Shown here: positions 18,038-27,228 of the stretch, piece by piece
Layout of the letters: every line of letters starts with the position of its first letter
Position numbering within the stretch: position 1 is the first letter of the stretch
Assembly: GCA_963665595.2 (NCBI GenBank)
Contig: CAXXJK010000005.1
Span: 372,001 to 436,000 of the forward strand
Source of the DNA: G963665595 sp963665595
GTDB taxonomy: Bacteria > Actinomycetota > Coriobacteriia > Coriobacteriales > CADBOM01
Direction: 5' to 3'
Length of the DNA stretch: 64,000 nt
Notes under the pieces: model-generated
Databases searched by the model: none
Told to the model about the DNA's origin: nothing
What the model saw: the letters and a program-made list of their open reading frames with translations, nothing else
Made by a program: the position numbers and the translations under genes

Positions 18038-18973
18038 GTGGAAATACAGCAATTGAGATACTTCTTGTCTGCCAGCGATACCTTGAATTTCACTCGGACT
18101 GCTAACAAATTTCGAACTTCTCGTCAGGCTATCAGTAGCTCAATGCAAAACCTTGAGTCCGAGTTTGGTATCCGACTTTTTGAGAAAAACAATAACCGGT
18201 TAAGTTTGACACGCGAAGGAATAGATTTTTCAAATCGAGTTCGTAAAACAGTAAAGTCATTTGACGATCTATCAAGAGATTTTTATCGCTATAACAGCAC
18301 CGATCTTATATTTGGCATCGACTCCATTTTGATTTCTCATAGAACTTCTTTTTTAGAGTCATTAGAAAAATATCAAGATATCCCAGGTGGATGCTTGATA
18401 AAGTTCTCACAAGACCCCTATCGATTTGCTCGACAACATGTTTTGGAGCGGCAGAAAGATATATGTCTTCTGCGTACTATGGAGCATGACTTTCCCGGAT
18501 GTGAACGAGTTGAGTTGAAGAGTGCACATCTTGCCCTAGCGGTAAGCGGCGAAAATCCGCTTGCATCCAAAGAATCAATTAAAGTTGAGGATTTAAAGGA
18601 ACAGCCATTGATAGTTGTCGGTGGGCACGAACTCCGCTATCAGTATATCTTGGAAGCCTGCCGTGATGCTGGTTTTGAGTGTTCCATTGCTGCATATATT
18701 GATGAGGAAGAGCTTGCTCTTGATGTAGTTAAGCACAATGTGGGAGTTACTTTTGCAGGCATGTATGAACATGATGAAAAAGAATATGTTCGCGGGCATT
18801 ACAAAATTCCTTTTGAGGATTTTAGAATCAATATAGACGATTGCCTGATTTACAGAAAAGATTCTGCAAAGTTGAAACAAATACAGCACTTTGTGAACTA
18901 TTTGAAAACAGATAATCATTGGGAATCTTGGAATCTCAAATCCTATTATTTTGGGAAGTCCGAAAACTCCTAA
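18038..18973 (+). CDS. LysR-family regulator (LysR-1)
   Basis: A 311-aa LTTR beginning MEIQQLRYFLSASDTLNFTRTANKF, with its winged helix in residues 1-60 and an effector domain after that. I place the start at GTG 18038 because AGGAG (18021-18025) is spaced for it, whereas the ATG at 18026 overlaps that RBS. It is a close relative of the LysR at 23116, with the same N-terminal pattern and the same VEDLKEQ/IEDLQGQ hinge region. It lies directly downstream of module A and is a candidate regulator of the A/B/C modules. Confidence 0.87.
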   Translation: MEIQQLRYFLSASDTLNFTRTANKFRTSRQAISSSMQNLESEFGIRLFEKNNNRLSLTREGIDFSNRVRKTVKSFDDLSRDFYRYNSTDLIFGIDSILISHRTSFLESLEKYQDIPGGCLIKFSQDPYRFARQHVLERQKDICLLRTMEHDFPGCERVELKSAHLALAVSGENPLASKESIKVEDLKEQPLIVVGGHELRYQYILEACRDAGFECSIAAYIDEEELALDVVKHNVGVTFAGMYEHDEKEYVRGHYKIPFEDFRINIDDCLIYRKDSAKLKQIQHFVNYLKTDNHWESWNLKSYYFGKSENS

Positions 18974-19198
18974 GAAATAACGAACATAGATAACGTTTTG
19001 TTCAGAGCCTCGCATCGACATGCTCGCCAGTTTCTCGCTTGATACTTTGGTGAGATCTTTCACAAAGAGATAGGGCTTCTTCGGTGCCTAGACACCGCGA
19101 TCTGTTCTTGAGCTTTTCAGAAAATAATCGGCATTACTGCGCATTCTGTATCACAGAAACTCCCTGCTTCAACCTGAATAAACAAAGCGAAGCGAGGG

Positions 19199-20602
19199 CT
19201 ACATCACGACGCCCACCATAAACGGAATGTAGAGCGATAAAACAATAAGCAGAACTATAATCGTCGGTATTTCGGCTCTCCACATTTCCGAAATGGTAAA
19301 TTGTCCGTATTCGTACGTGAGCGCCTTGACGATATCGAAAGGAAGAATAAAAGGCAGCGCTCCCCACGTAATTCCCACGCACATCATTATTGTGGGACTG
19401 ACATTTGCGCTCATTCCTATCGTCATCAGTGCGGGAATTGCGAGAATAGTGATAGGGGGACCTGCTGGAATTACGATGCGTAGCAGCACGAGTAAGGCGC
19501 TTGCGATAAAGATTAAAAGCAGCGGATGGATACCGCTTAGACCGCCAAACGAGGAATTTACGAGCCAGTTTATAAGCCCCGTGCTCGAGGCACCGGCAGA
19601 GATAATCATAATTCCTGGGAGGAAAAAGAACAGATCCCACGACGCCTCTTTTGAAAAATCCTCAATCGTTAGGATATTCATTTTTGGGAGAAACATTATT
19701 ATCGCGCCAATGATAACAACCATGCCACTTCCCAAGATGGGGACCCAAGTTCCTGCGATCCACATTCCAATCATAAGGATCAACACAACGAGTGCCCTTA
19801 TCTCAACAGGCTTCAGTTTTCCCAGTTTTTCGAATTCCGTGGAGAATCGTTGATAAGCAATAGGATCAATACGCTTTGGTTTTAGCGTAATGCATAAAAA
19901 AAACCATAAGACAAAAACTACGATAAATGTCACCGGACCTAATATTGCAAACCATTGAAAAAATGTGATGGTAATTCCTGCTGCCGATTGGAGCATCCCC
20001 ATAACGACAAGGTTTGCGGGGCCGCCTATAGGTATAAGCAGGCTACCGGCGAGCGCAGAGGTTGGAATGCCGATTAGCAGAGCCTTTTTCAACTGGAGGT
20101 TATCTTCAGTTACTATACCGCGCTCCATTCTAAAAACGGACACGGTGAATGTAAAGAAAATGATTGCAGCGCCAATGTCGGCAATTACCGAGGCAACGAG
20201 AGCAGTCGCTATCATGATCACCAGAAGAAATGCTTTTCCGTTGTCTCTGGTGATTTTTGTCATGGACCCAACAAGGCGCAGTGGTAAATCAGTATTTTGA
20301 AACATTGCTGCCAACAAAAAGGAACCTAATACCATCATCACAGGTTGGCTCATGAAAGATTGAAGGACAACGTCAAAGCTGGAAAAAATGCCAGCGAATG
20401 TGCACGCTCCCATGATATAAAGCGTTACCACTAATTTTGGAAAGGCGTTTGTCAGCCACATCGCAACGGCAGAAAAAAGAATGCCGAGCAAGTACCAAGC
20501 TTTTGGATCAAGGCCGCTTGGCGCTGGGACGAGGAAAACAAGAAGAAGAACAATAACTGCGGCGATTACCCCACAACCCTGTTTTTTCATTTGCCAGTTC
20601 AC
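19199..20602 (-). CDS. SLC13/DASS-type anion:Na+ symporter
   Basis: A 467-aa permease with about 11-12 hydrophobic segments. The fold landmarks fit the DASS/CitT/ArsB group: GSFLLAAMFQNTDLPLRLV near residues 92-110, an entrance hairpin followed by IADIGAAIIFFTF, PTSALAGSLLIPIGGPANLVVMG near 182-205, and an analogous C-terminal repeat (VIPAGPPITILAIPAL). The classic SNT triplets are not evident, so substrate class (dicarboxylate, sulfate, aromatic acid) is open. Its position among aromatic-reducing modules suggests uptake of a carboxylated aromatic or of a fermentation acid. Confidence 0.78.
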   Translation of the reverse strand: MNWQMKKQGCGVIAAVIVLLLVFLVPAPSGLDPKAWYLLGILFSAVAMWLTNAFPKLVVTLYIMGACTFAGIFSSFDVVLQSFMSQPVMMVLGSFLLAAMFQNTDLPLRLVGSMTKITRDNGKAFLLVIMIATALVASVIADIGAAIIFFTFTVSVFRMERGIVTEDNLQLKKALLIGIPTSALAGSLLIPIGGPANLVVMGMLQSAAGITITFFQWFAILGPVTFIVVFVLWFFLCITLKPKRIDPIAYQRFSTEFEKLGKLKPVEIRALVVLILMIGMWIAGTWVPILGSGMVVIIGAIIMFLPKMNILTIEDFSKEASWDLFFFLPGIMIISAGASSTGLINWLVNSSFGGLSGIHPLLLIFIASALLVLLRIVIPAGPPITILAIPALMTIGMSANVSPTIMMCVGITWGALPFILPFDIVKALTYEYGQFTISEMWRAEIPTIIVLLIVLSLYIPFMVGVVM

Positions 20603-21176
20603 ACCTTATCTTGCAAAAACCCGGACAAATTGCCCAACGAGTAACAAAACACATTGTGATTATACAAAGTAAAAAACGCGTTGTTCAGATTGATTCACTT
20701 GCTTAGAGAAAATGATATTTGTCGAAAAAGACTTTCGGAAAATGAACCAGAGGTTGAAGACTCTTTTTGGCGCAGCGTCGTGTATTCAGCTAAGCTCACA
20801 AATTTTTTCGAGAACGGGAAAATACTATTTGTCCGAGAGGAAAGAAAAATTCAACCAAGCGGCTAGAAGGGGTTACCTTACAGAAGATACCTTAAAATCT
20901 TGTGCTTTGTTCATCGCTCACTTGATAAACATCGGTCGACATGTGCAGCGACTATGGACTGCGATGCCGTATTTTGCAAAGGTATACGTTTGTACCGAAA
21001 ATAACTGTGTCGACAAATTCTATTCTCAGTAAGCAAGCGTTCTATATCTGGGATTTCTCTAGCATATCAATAATTATGTACAAGTAGAGTTGGATTATGA
21101 CTCGAGAAGCCGTGCTTTTTGAGCTGGTTGGATGATATTTGAAATTCCGTTGAGAACGAAAGAAAGGGAAATGGCT
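20603..21176. other. Long intergenic region before MCFRP copy 2
   Basis: 574 bases. An open frame at 20712-21032 (+) has no good RBS, an odd composition and no recognisable domain, so I do not call it. The distal part (21005-21095) resembles the shared upstream element of modules B and C: GACAAATTCTATTCTCAGTA here against GACAAATTCTATTCCCATTA before module C, then GATTTCTCT and ATCAATAATTATG blocks. This region therefore most likely carries the mini-gene's promoter. Confidence 0.55.
21005..21095 (+). promoter_or_regulatory. Shared upstream element, copy before MCFRP mini-gene 2
   Basis: GACAAATTCTATTCTCAGTAAGC, a TCTATATCTGGGATTTC block and ATATCAATAATTATG line up in the same order and spacing as the element before module C at 29153-29235. 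The CAATT palindrome is degenerate here. Confidence 0.5.
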
Positions 21177-21392
21177 ATGTGCTTTAGACCTGCAGGCGTG
21201 GAAATAGAAAAGAAGTGCCCGAAGTGTGGGGCATCCAATGTATTAATGGCTGAGGTCTGCGCTGGATGTGGAGCCGAGCTCCCCTCCGTGGGCGATGCTC
21301 CCGGTATGCCTGATGCTCCGGGTATGCCAAAGGCTCCAGGCATGCCAAAAGCTCCGGGTATGCCAAAGGCACCAGGATCGTCTTCGAAATAG
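21177..21392 (+). CDS. MCFRP zinc-ribbon mini-protein with GMPKAP repeats (copy 2)
   Basis: 71 aa: MCFRPAGVEIEKK, then CPKC (14-17) and CAGC (28-31) as a zinc ribbon, then a tail of near-perfect repeats of the six-residue unit APGMPK (about residues 41-67), ending SSSK. Start at 21177 (second ATG) because GAAAGGGA is correctly spaced only for it and because all three copies then begin MCFRP. Preceded by the shared upstream element and followed by a strong terminator. Function unknown. Confidence 0.8.
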   Translation: MCFRPAGVEIEKKCPKCGASNVLMAEVCAGCGAELPSVGDAPGMPDAPGMPKAPGMPKAPGMPKAPGSSSK

Positions 21393-21428
21393 CATAATGT
21401 TCTGATGATTTTTAATTCTCTCTATATC

Positions 21429-21451
21429 ATGCCCCCCTTCCTGGGGGGCAT
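21429..21451 (+). terminator. Hairpin terminator between MCFRP copy 2 and membrane-protein gene
   Basis: ATGCCCCCC at 21429-21437 pairs with GGGGGGCAT at 21443-21451 around TTCCT, followed by TGTTG. It serves convergent genes on both sides. Confidence 0.8.
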
Positions 21452-21536
21452 TGTTGCCAGCAGTCTGCTTTACGTTGACGAGCAAGCCTAATATAGGTTC
21501 AAGGTGTTTTATGCAAACGTGTCACTTGCCTGATGC

Positions 21537-21923
21537 TCATGCTTCACTTCTCGATTCAACTCCCAATAGGCAATTTACAAAGAAGACGATAGCTCCTATA
21601 AAAAACCCAAACATAAACCCTGTGGCAATTCCTTCAAGAGCAAAGGAAACGCCGAAAAAGCCTGCGGCTATTTGTGACACAAACATTATCAAAGCAAAGT
21701 CAATCACAATTGACAGAACGCCGAGGACAAGGCCATCCACCGGGCAGTGAAGTTTTCTCAATACTTTCTCAAGGCAGCAATCTGCCAGAACGACGGTTGC
21801 GACAAGGGCTACGGCCAAGGCGATGCCACCGCCGCTAAATGAAATTCCGGGCACGATAAAGAGTGCAATTATGGTCGCTGCAGTAGTCGAAGCCCAGAGC
21901 CAAATTCTCGATTTAAGTATCAT
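21537..21923 (-). CDS. Small membrane protein, possibly 4-TM holin-like superfamily
   Basis: 128 aa with four hydrophobic helices (about 10-28, 32-50, 64-86, 95-117) separated by short loops, one holding CCLEKVLRKLHCP. Length and spacing resemble the mycobacterial-phage-holin-like (4TM) membrane family found in many actinobacteria, but no diagnostic motif is present, so this is tentative. It is not part of a phage. Precedes, in transcription order, the terminator at 21429-21451. Confidence 0.55.
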   Translation of the reverse strand: MILKSRIWLWASTTAATIIALFIVPGISFSGGGIALAVALVATVVLADCCLEKVLRKLHCPVDGLVLGVLSIVIDFALIMFVSQIAAGFFGVSFALEGIATGFMFGFFIGAIVFFVNCLLGVESRSEA

Positions 21924-22044
21924 AAAACGATACCTTCCTTACTTTGTCGAATCTCCTAGGTTGATTGTGCAAACGTTCTCATGACATATCTTTGCATGAT
22001 TATACCGTTATTACTTCAGGTAACGCGAGGATGCTGCCGGGCAT

Positions 22045-22233
22045 CTACGATTTGGAGGAAATCCCTGGGGCTAAAGCGTGAGGCAAAGGTACAAGTTTTG
22101 CTCCACACTTTTTGCACGACGTACCGCCCGGATCATTATGCGTTCCGCAATTAAGGCATGTGCCGGGGGGTCTCGTCTCATAGAAAGCTGGTCTACCGCA
22201 CGCTCCGCATCCAGAGCATCCATAGCCACACAT
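22045..22233 (-). CDS. Cys-rich zinc-ribbon mini-protein (MCGYG)
   Basis: A 62-aa protein starting MCGYGCSGCGACGRP, with Cys at 2, 6, 9 and 12, then CLNC (26-29) and CKKC (40-43) as a zinc ribbon, and a short Pro/Ala-containing tail. Similar in plan to the MCFRP proteins (Met-Cys start, ribbon, unstructured tail), but with an extra N-terminal Cys cluster. It lies 35 bases downstream of the SlyD-like gene on the same strand and is probably co-transcribed with it. SlyD proteins often bind metals, so a joint metal-handling role is conceivable. Confidence 0.65.
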   Translation of the reverse strand: MCGYGCSGCGACGRPAFYETRPPGTCLNCGTHNDPGGTSCKKCGAKLVPLPHALAPGISSKS

Positions 22234-22268
22234 GTTATCGCACCCCCTTTATTTGTGTACATGTCATA

Positions 22269-22793
22269 CTAATCTTGCAAGGTTTTCTCCCATGTTTGTT
22301 TTTCTTTTTCTGCCTGACGTTTTATCTGCGACATAAAGTCATCGATTTCCTGCTCAACTTGGATTCCTTCATCCACTATTTTGATCCAGTATGAGGTTTT
22401 TTTGTCAGCAAGAGGGTGATTGAGATCCAGAGTGATCTGAGCGTCGTCAACACTTACAACTTTTGCAAGAGTGGGCACATTATTTTTCTTGAGCTCTCCG
22501 TACCATAAGATGTATTCTCCCACGGGCATTTTTTTATAGTCGGGGATTGAATTTGAAGGTATTTTGAAAACACCCTCTGGGTCATGATGCCCAAACCCCT
22601 CATCGGGAGATATCTCAATAACTCGTTCTTCGTTCAGTTCCATTTCGATGATTGCGTCCTCTAACCCTTTTGGCAGAGACTCTGAACCTATTATTACTTT
22701 TAGAGGTTCCCCATCGCTATGATCATCGAATATCGAACCGTCTAGAAGTGATCCCTTATAGTAGATAGATACCCACGTGTTATATTTTCTCAT
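22269..22793 (-). CDS. SlyD-like FKBP peptidyl-prolyl cis-trans isomerase
   Basis: 174 aa. The FKBP half-domains (YKGSLLDGSIFDD, LPKGLEDAIIEMELNEE, ISPDEGFGHHDPEG) flank an insert-in-flap region ending in DLNHPLADKKTSYWIKI, the hallmark LNHPLAGK-type motif of SlyD/FkpA-like chaperones. It lacks the His/Cys-rich metal-binding tail of E. coli SlyD, but the adjacent Cys-rich mini-protein may take that role. SlyD is known to assist maturation of metalloenzymes such as hydrogenase, which fits a neighbourhood full of Mo/W enzymes. Confidence 0.85.
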   Translation of the reverse strand: MRKYNTWVSIYYKGSLLDGSIFDDHSDGEPLKVIIGSESLPKGLEDAIIEMELNEERVIEISPDEGFGHHDPEGVFKIPSNSIPDYKKMPVGEYILWYGELKKNNVPTLAKVVSVDDAQITLDLNHPLADKKTSYWIKIVDEGIQVEQEIDDFMSQIKRQAEKEKQTWEKTLQD

Positions 22794-23115
22794 GGCGCTC
22801 TTTTCTTTGTTTGTTCAAACTAGTATCATCAGAGTAAACTTCTGCGCGATATCCCAAACAAAGGGGATCAGGTTCGCACGTCTCATATTATTCAAGGGCA
22901 TTTTTGATACCTTGAACAGAAAAGTATTTGTTGCCAACCGAAAACAGAATTTGTCGAATATGGAACTAAGCGCATGTGTTATCCTGCCACAAAGAAATCA
23001 CCATGACAGTTTAATGTTGTTAACAGGGGAGTTTGCATGTAGTTTATGATAAGAGTGTACGTGTTCGCGAAGGCATATCGGGGTCGGACGTACCGCTTGA
23101 GGAGTAAGATGTAAT
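22794..23115. other. Divergent promoter region between slyD-like and LysR-2 genes
   Basis: 322 bases with no supported gene. It must hold the promoters for both divergent transcripts. GAGGAG near 23098-23104 is the ribosome-binding site for LysR-2. Confidence 0.5.
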
Positions 23116-24027
23116 TTGGAAATTCAACAATTACGATATTTTCTTACCACGAGTGAGAATCTTAATTATTCACTTACTGCTGAAAAGTACTATACGACGC
23201 GTCAGGCGGTAAGTCACTCTGTGCACGCATTGGAAAAAGAGCTTGAAATAAAGCTTTTTGATCAAGTAAACAACAAACTCTATCTCACGCCTGAGGGAAC
23301 AGAATTTGCTAGGCGTGCAAAAAAGACAATAAAATCAATTGACGATCTGACTGGTGATTTTGCGAAACGTTTCGCAAAGAAGCAGGATCCGCTGAAGCTC
23401 AGCATAGATACGATATATCTTATGAAACAGGTCAACGATTTCAACTCTTACGACATTTTTGGAACGAGCAGGGATACTCAGCTCAAAGTCCTTCAGGTTG
23501 GCTGCGAGGCTTGTCTGAATAATGTCTTGAATCGCAAGTCTGATCTCAGCATTATGCGCTGCGAAGAGGATCAGATTGCCAAATGCGAATCACTCATTCT
23601 CAAAAAACGATTTCTTTCTTTGCTGATACATTCAAGTAATCCACTTGCCAAAAAGGCATCTATCGACATAGAAGATCTTCAAGGACAACATTTGATCGTT
23701 CCGAGTGACTATGAATTTCGTTTTCGTAATCTCTTGCATGAATGTTCGAATAGGGGAGTGGATTTTCAGGCAGATTATTGCATAAATGAAGGCAATCTTG
23801 CTCTGGAAGTGGTCTCTAGAAATCTTGGTATAGTTGTCACATTCGTCGACGAACACAGCGAGGCAAAAGTTCGGGGGAATTTAAGGCAGATCCCTTTTAC
23901 TGATCTGGAATTTCCTGTTTATGATTGCATAGTTTATAGAAGCGATTCTTCTAAACTTCGCGAAATCAAAGCTTTCGTGAACCGTTTTGTGACGGAGCGG
24001 CGTCTTGAGGCGTGGGATTTAAGTTAA
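23116..24027 (+). CDS. LysR-family regulator (LysR-2)
   Basis: A 303-aa LTTR starting at TTG (MEIQQLRYFLTTSENLNYSLTAEKYYTTRQAVSHSV). Its winged helix spans about 1-60 and its effector domain follows. It is a clear paralogue of LysR-1 at 18038: same initial residues, RQA(I/V)S turn, NKL/NRL(Y/S)LT strand and DDL linker. It lies upstream of module B in the same direction, separated by 478 bases that include the shared upstream element, so control of module B is likely. Ligand unknown, presumably an aromatic inducer. Confidence 0.87.
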   Translation: MEIQQLRYFLTTSENLNYSLTAEKYYTTRQAVSHSVHALEKELEIKLFDQVNNKLYLTPEGTEFARRAKKTIKSIDDLTGDFAKRFAKKQDPLKLSIDTIYLMKQVNDFNSYDIFGTSRDTQLKVLQVGCEACLNNVLNRKSDLSIMRCEEDQIAKCESLILKKRFLSLLIHSSNPLAKKASIDIEDLQGQHLIVPSDYEFRFRNLLHECSNRGVDFQADYCINEGNLALEVVSRNLGIVVTFVDEHSEAKVRGNLRQIPFTDLEFPVYDCIVYRSDSSKLREIKAFVNRFVTERRLEAWDLS

Positions 24028-24505
24028 ACAGGGACAATGATTTATTTCATGGTGCTCGTTTCCTGCCCTCTCTTTGATTGTTTAGGAACAGTTCTGTTCA
24101 ATATTTAACGAATCTATATAGAGGCTGCTGCCTGCTGGCACTTTGCCAATTAAACCTAAATCTTGGTACCAATAATAGGAAAAGAAAGCTGCGACTATCA
24201 ACCGGACAACGGCTGCGGAGTAGTGCTTTTTACTTTACTTTTGAATTTTAAGAATCGTATCGCACTTGCACATATTAGTTAATTTGAGGCCGTTATTTCG
24301 GTCCCTTTTATTAGGGCCTTACTTACAATTTCTCTGCGTGAGGTTGTCAGCAGGTTCTATTTTCGTTCAGCAATTTTTCCCTATCTATCCATTTTTCTTT
24401 ACATCGACAATTATTCAATTGAAGGATTCTGTAATGCAGGTCAGCTGTTTTCGTGTGGCTATTTGCATAAAGCAGGGGAACAAATGATGGAGAAGGAGGA
24501 AGCAC
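24028..24505. other. Intergenic region carrying module B promoter
   Basis: 478 bases without a supported gene. The last 170 bases contain the shared upstream element; the first 250 contain no motif I recognise beyond AT-rich DNA. Confidence 0.55.
24340..24432 (+). promoter_or_regulatory. Shared upstream element, copy before module B
   Basis: GTCAGCAGGTTCTATTTTCG, a CCCTATCTATCCATTTTTC block and ATCGACAATTATTCAATTG plus AAGGATTCTG (24403-24431). CAATT-ATTC-AATTG is a perfect palindrome. Nearly identical to the module A copy over the last 45 bases, although flanking DNA differs. Confidence 0.7.
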
Positions 24506-26881
24506 ATGGAGTTCAAGAATGATCTTGGCAAACCATGGCGCTGGGAAGAGGAAGACGGCACAATCGTCACTCGTTCCGGTATTTGGTCTGCGCCAGGATG
24601 TCATCCTGTGGGCTGCGGCATCAAGGCGTACGTCAAGGATGGCAAACTTGTGAAAGTAGAGGGCGACGAGAATCATCCGGTCACCAAGGGTCGTCTCTGC
24701 GTTCGTTGCCTAGCGCTTAAAGATTTTATCTATCATCCCGATCGTGTTATCTATCCCATGAAACGTGCTCGCGAGGACCGTGGCAAAGACAAATGGGAGC
24801 GCATTACTTGGGATGAAGCGTATGACCTTATCAAGAAGAACGTTGATGAGATAAAAGAAAAGTATGGTGTCGAAACTATAACAGCTCTGACGGGCACGGG
24901 GCGTATGAGCAATGTTTCTGGTAATGCAAATCGTGCGGTAGGAACGCCCAATGGTTGTTATACGCAGTCAGGATTCGCCTGTTATGGTCCACGTGTATCA
25001 ATTACTACATTTGTTCTCGGGGCTCCTTATCCTGAAATAGATTATGCCGGTGGTCTTCCAGGCGGCTATGATGACCCGGTGTATCAGGTCCCCGAGATGA
25101 TCGTTCAGTGGGGCAAGGAGCCGATTGTTTCTAACCCCGATGGTCTTTTCGGTCATGCCGTCATCGACCTCATGAAACGTGGCACTAAACTTATGACGAT
25201 CGATCCTCGTCTTACTTGGACCGGCGCGCTTGCCGACTATCATCTGCAACTGCGCCCTGGTACCGATGCCGCTCTTGGCATGGCCATGCTCGATGTCATC
25301 ATCAGTGAAGATTTGTATGACCATGATTTTGTCGATAAGTGGTGCTATGGGTTTGAGCAGTTGGCTGAACGCGTTCATATCATGCCAGCGGAGAGGGCTG
25401 CCGATATCTGCGGTGTGCCTGCAGAAGAGATTCGAGAAGGCGCGCGCGCTTATGCAAACGCCAAACCAGCTGCCATCGCATGGGGCCTTGCCATCGATCA
25501 AACGGTAAACGGCGCACAGGCAGGTTTTTGTATTCTTGCTCTTATGGCAATCACGGGTAACTTTGATGTTCCGGGTGGCAATATCTTGCAAGATATATTT
25601 GATGGTGTCGGCGATAAGGTTGTCGCAGGGCTTGGCTGGAATCTGCTTTCAGAAGAGGTCCAAAAGAAAGTTATCGGTCTTGAAGAATATCCGGCATTTG
25701 CAGAAACGCTGCGTAGGGCTCAGCCTGATCGCATGCTTGACGCGCTCGAAACAGGCATTCCCTACAAGATGCACGGTTGCTGGATAGGCTCGACCAATCT
25801 GTTGGCTCCTACCTGCTCAGCTCAACCCAAGCGCTGGTATAACGCTTTGAAAGATATGGATTTCACTTGGGTGACTGAGGTTGTCATGACTCCCTCAGCG
25901 ATGGCTTTGGCCGATGTCTTCTTGCCTCTTGCAACCTCCATCGAACAAGACTGTATCGTGCCGACCCATTATGGCGGATCACCAAACTACTATGGTGCTA
26001 TAAACAAATGTATAGAGGTCGGCGAAGCCAAAGGCGAATTCTATAACTTCTACGACATGGGTAATATTTTGAATCCGCCGGCTTGGACAGGCGAAAATCA
26101 TCAGAGTGTTATGGATTATATTACTGACTATTTCATCGGCGGAACCGGTGTCTCATTCGAGCAACTGCGCGAAGAGGTTGTCCACCAGCGTGTAGTTGGC
26201 TATAAGAAGTATGAGACCGGGCATCTGCGCCCCGATGGCAACCCTGGCTTTAATACACAGACGGGGCGTATCGAGCTCTACTCTTATGCCTATCAAATGT
26301 ATGGTGAGGATCCACTCCCGTATTATGTGGAACCACCGTATAGTCCGGTGTCGACTCCGGTAGTTGCTGAGAAGTATCCCTTTGTGCTTACTACTGGTGC
26401 CCGTACCTACACGTACTTCCACTCCGAAGGACGCCAGATTCCCTATCTGCGTGAAATCAATCCTGATCCTATCTTTGAGGTCAATCCCGCAGACGCTGCC
26501 AAAAAAGATGTTCATGACGGCGACTGGGTTCGTATCGAAAACCAGTTTGGCTTCTGCATGATGAGGGTAAAGGTGACTCCGGTACTCAAGCCGGGTGTGG
26601 TTCATGCTCAACATGGTTGGTGGTTTCCTGAAGAGACCGGCGAGTATCCGCACTTCTTTGGGACATGGAAGTCAAACATCAACTCGTTGGTCCCGCACTC
26701 TCGCAATGGCAAGCTAGGTTATGGGGCTCCCTATAAGGCGCTGCTCTGCGATTTTCGTAAGGCATGCGATCAAGATTTCATCGATGTTGATAGAGAAGGA
26801 ATCGATCAATTGGGTATGCCTAAACATACCTATGATGACAACTTCTATCGTGTCGATAAAGTCAGGGAGGCGAGTGTGTAA
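24506..26881 (+). CDS. Transhydroxylase/catechol-dehydroxylase-like molybdopterin oxidoreductase, module B
   Basis: 791 aa, the same family and layout as module A: C32/C37 (PGCHPVGCG), GRLCVRC, GFACYGPRV, IDPRLTWTG, LRPGTDAALG, YTYFHSEGRQ and QHGWWFPEE. Differences from A concentrate at about residues 24-48, 112-150 (VETITALTGTGRMSNVSGN) and 345-550 (for example EEVQKKVIGLEEYPAFAETLRRAQ, and NPPAWTGENHQSV in place of the A sequence). Flanking parts are nearly identical, as expected for recent duplication plus gene conversion. ATG follows AGAAGGAGG. Translationally coupled to its FeS partner. Confidence 0.85.
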   Translation: MEFKNDLGKPWRWEEEDGTIVTRSGIWSAPGCHPVGCGIKAYVKDGKLVKVEGDENHPVTKGRLCVRCLALKDFIYHPDRVIYPMKRAREDRGKDKWERITWDEAYDLIKKNVDEIKEKYGVETITALTGTGRMSNVSGNANRAVGTPNGCYTQSGFACYGPRVSITTFVLGAPYPEIDYAGGLPGGYDDPVYQVPEMIVQWGKEPIVSNPDGLFGHAVIDLMKRGTKLMTIDPRLTWTGALADYHLQLRPGTDAALGMAMLDVIISEDLYDHDFVDKWCYGFEQLAERVHIMPAERAADICGVPAEEIREGARAYANAKPAAIAWGLAIDQTVNGAQAGFCILALMAITGNFDVPGGNILQDIFDGVGDKVVAGLGWNLLSEEVQKKVIGLEEYPAFAETLRRAQPDRMLDALETGIPYKMHGCWIGSTNLLAPTCSAQPKRWYNALKDMDFTWVTEVVMTPSAMALADVFLPLATSIEQDCIVPTHYGGSPNYYGAINKCIEVGEAKGEFYNFYDMGNILNPPAWTGENHQSVMDYITDYFIGGTGVSFEQLREEVVHQRVVGYKKYETGHLRPDGNPGFNTQTGRIELYSYAYQMYGEDPLPYYVEPPYSPVSTPVVAEKYPFVLTTGARTYTYFHSEGRQIPYLREINPDPIFEVNPADAAKKDVHDGDWVRIENQFGFCMMRVKVTPVLKPGVVHAQHGWWFPEETGEYPHFFGTWKSNINSLVPHSRNGKLGYGAPYKALLCDFRKACDQDFIDVDREGIDQLGMPKHTYDDNFYRVDKVREASV

Positions 26882-27219
26882 TGGGACGATATGGATTACT
26901 GATTGACTATGAGTTCTGCTCAGGATGTCAATCCTGTGAAGTGGCATGCAAAGAAGAGCACGGTTATCCGGTAGGCCAGTGGGGGATACGCGTGTTTGAT
27001 GATGGCCCATGGCAGATAGAAGCACCTCACAACTGGAACTGGCATAAGATTCCGGTTCCGACCAAGCTCTGTGATCTCTGCGCAGATCGTGTTGCTGCAG
27101 GGCGTGAACCAACCTGCGTTCATCACTGTCTTGCACATGTCATGAAGTTTGGAACGGTAGAAGAATTGGCCACAGAGCTTGAGCAAAAACCCAATCAAGT
27201 GCTCTGGTGCCCGAAATAA
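26881..27219 (+). CDS. 4Fe-4S electron-transfer partner, module B
   Basis: 112 aa, identical in protein sequence to the module A and C partners, with only a few silent base changes. Cys motifs FCSGCQSCEVAC and LCDLCADRV...CVHHC. TAATG overlap with the catalytic gene. Identity of three copies while the catalytic subunits vary suggests that one redox partner serves different substrates. Confidence 0.88.
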   Translation: MGRYGLLIDYEFCSGCQSCEVACKEEHGYPVGQWGIRVFDDGPWQIEAPHNWNWHKIPVPTKLCDLCADRVAAGREPTCVHHCLAHVMKFGTVEELATELEQKPNQVLWCPK

Positions 27220-27228
27220 GGTCAATGC

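Noticed and set aside
20712..21032. 106-aa open frame upstream of MCFRP copy 2
   Set aside because: No ribosome-binding site, no recognisable domain, and it overlaps DNA that looks like the shared promoter element.
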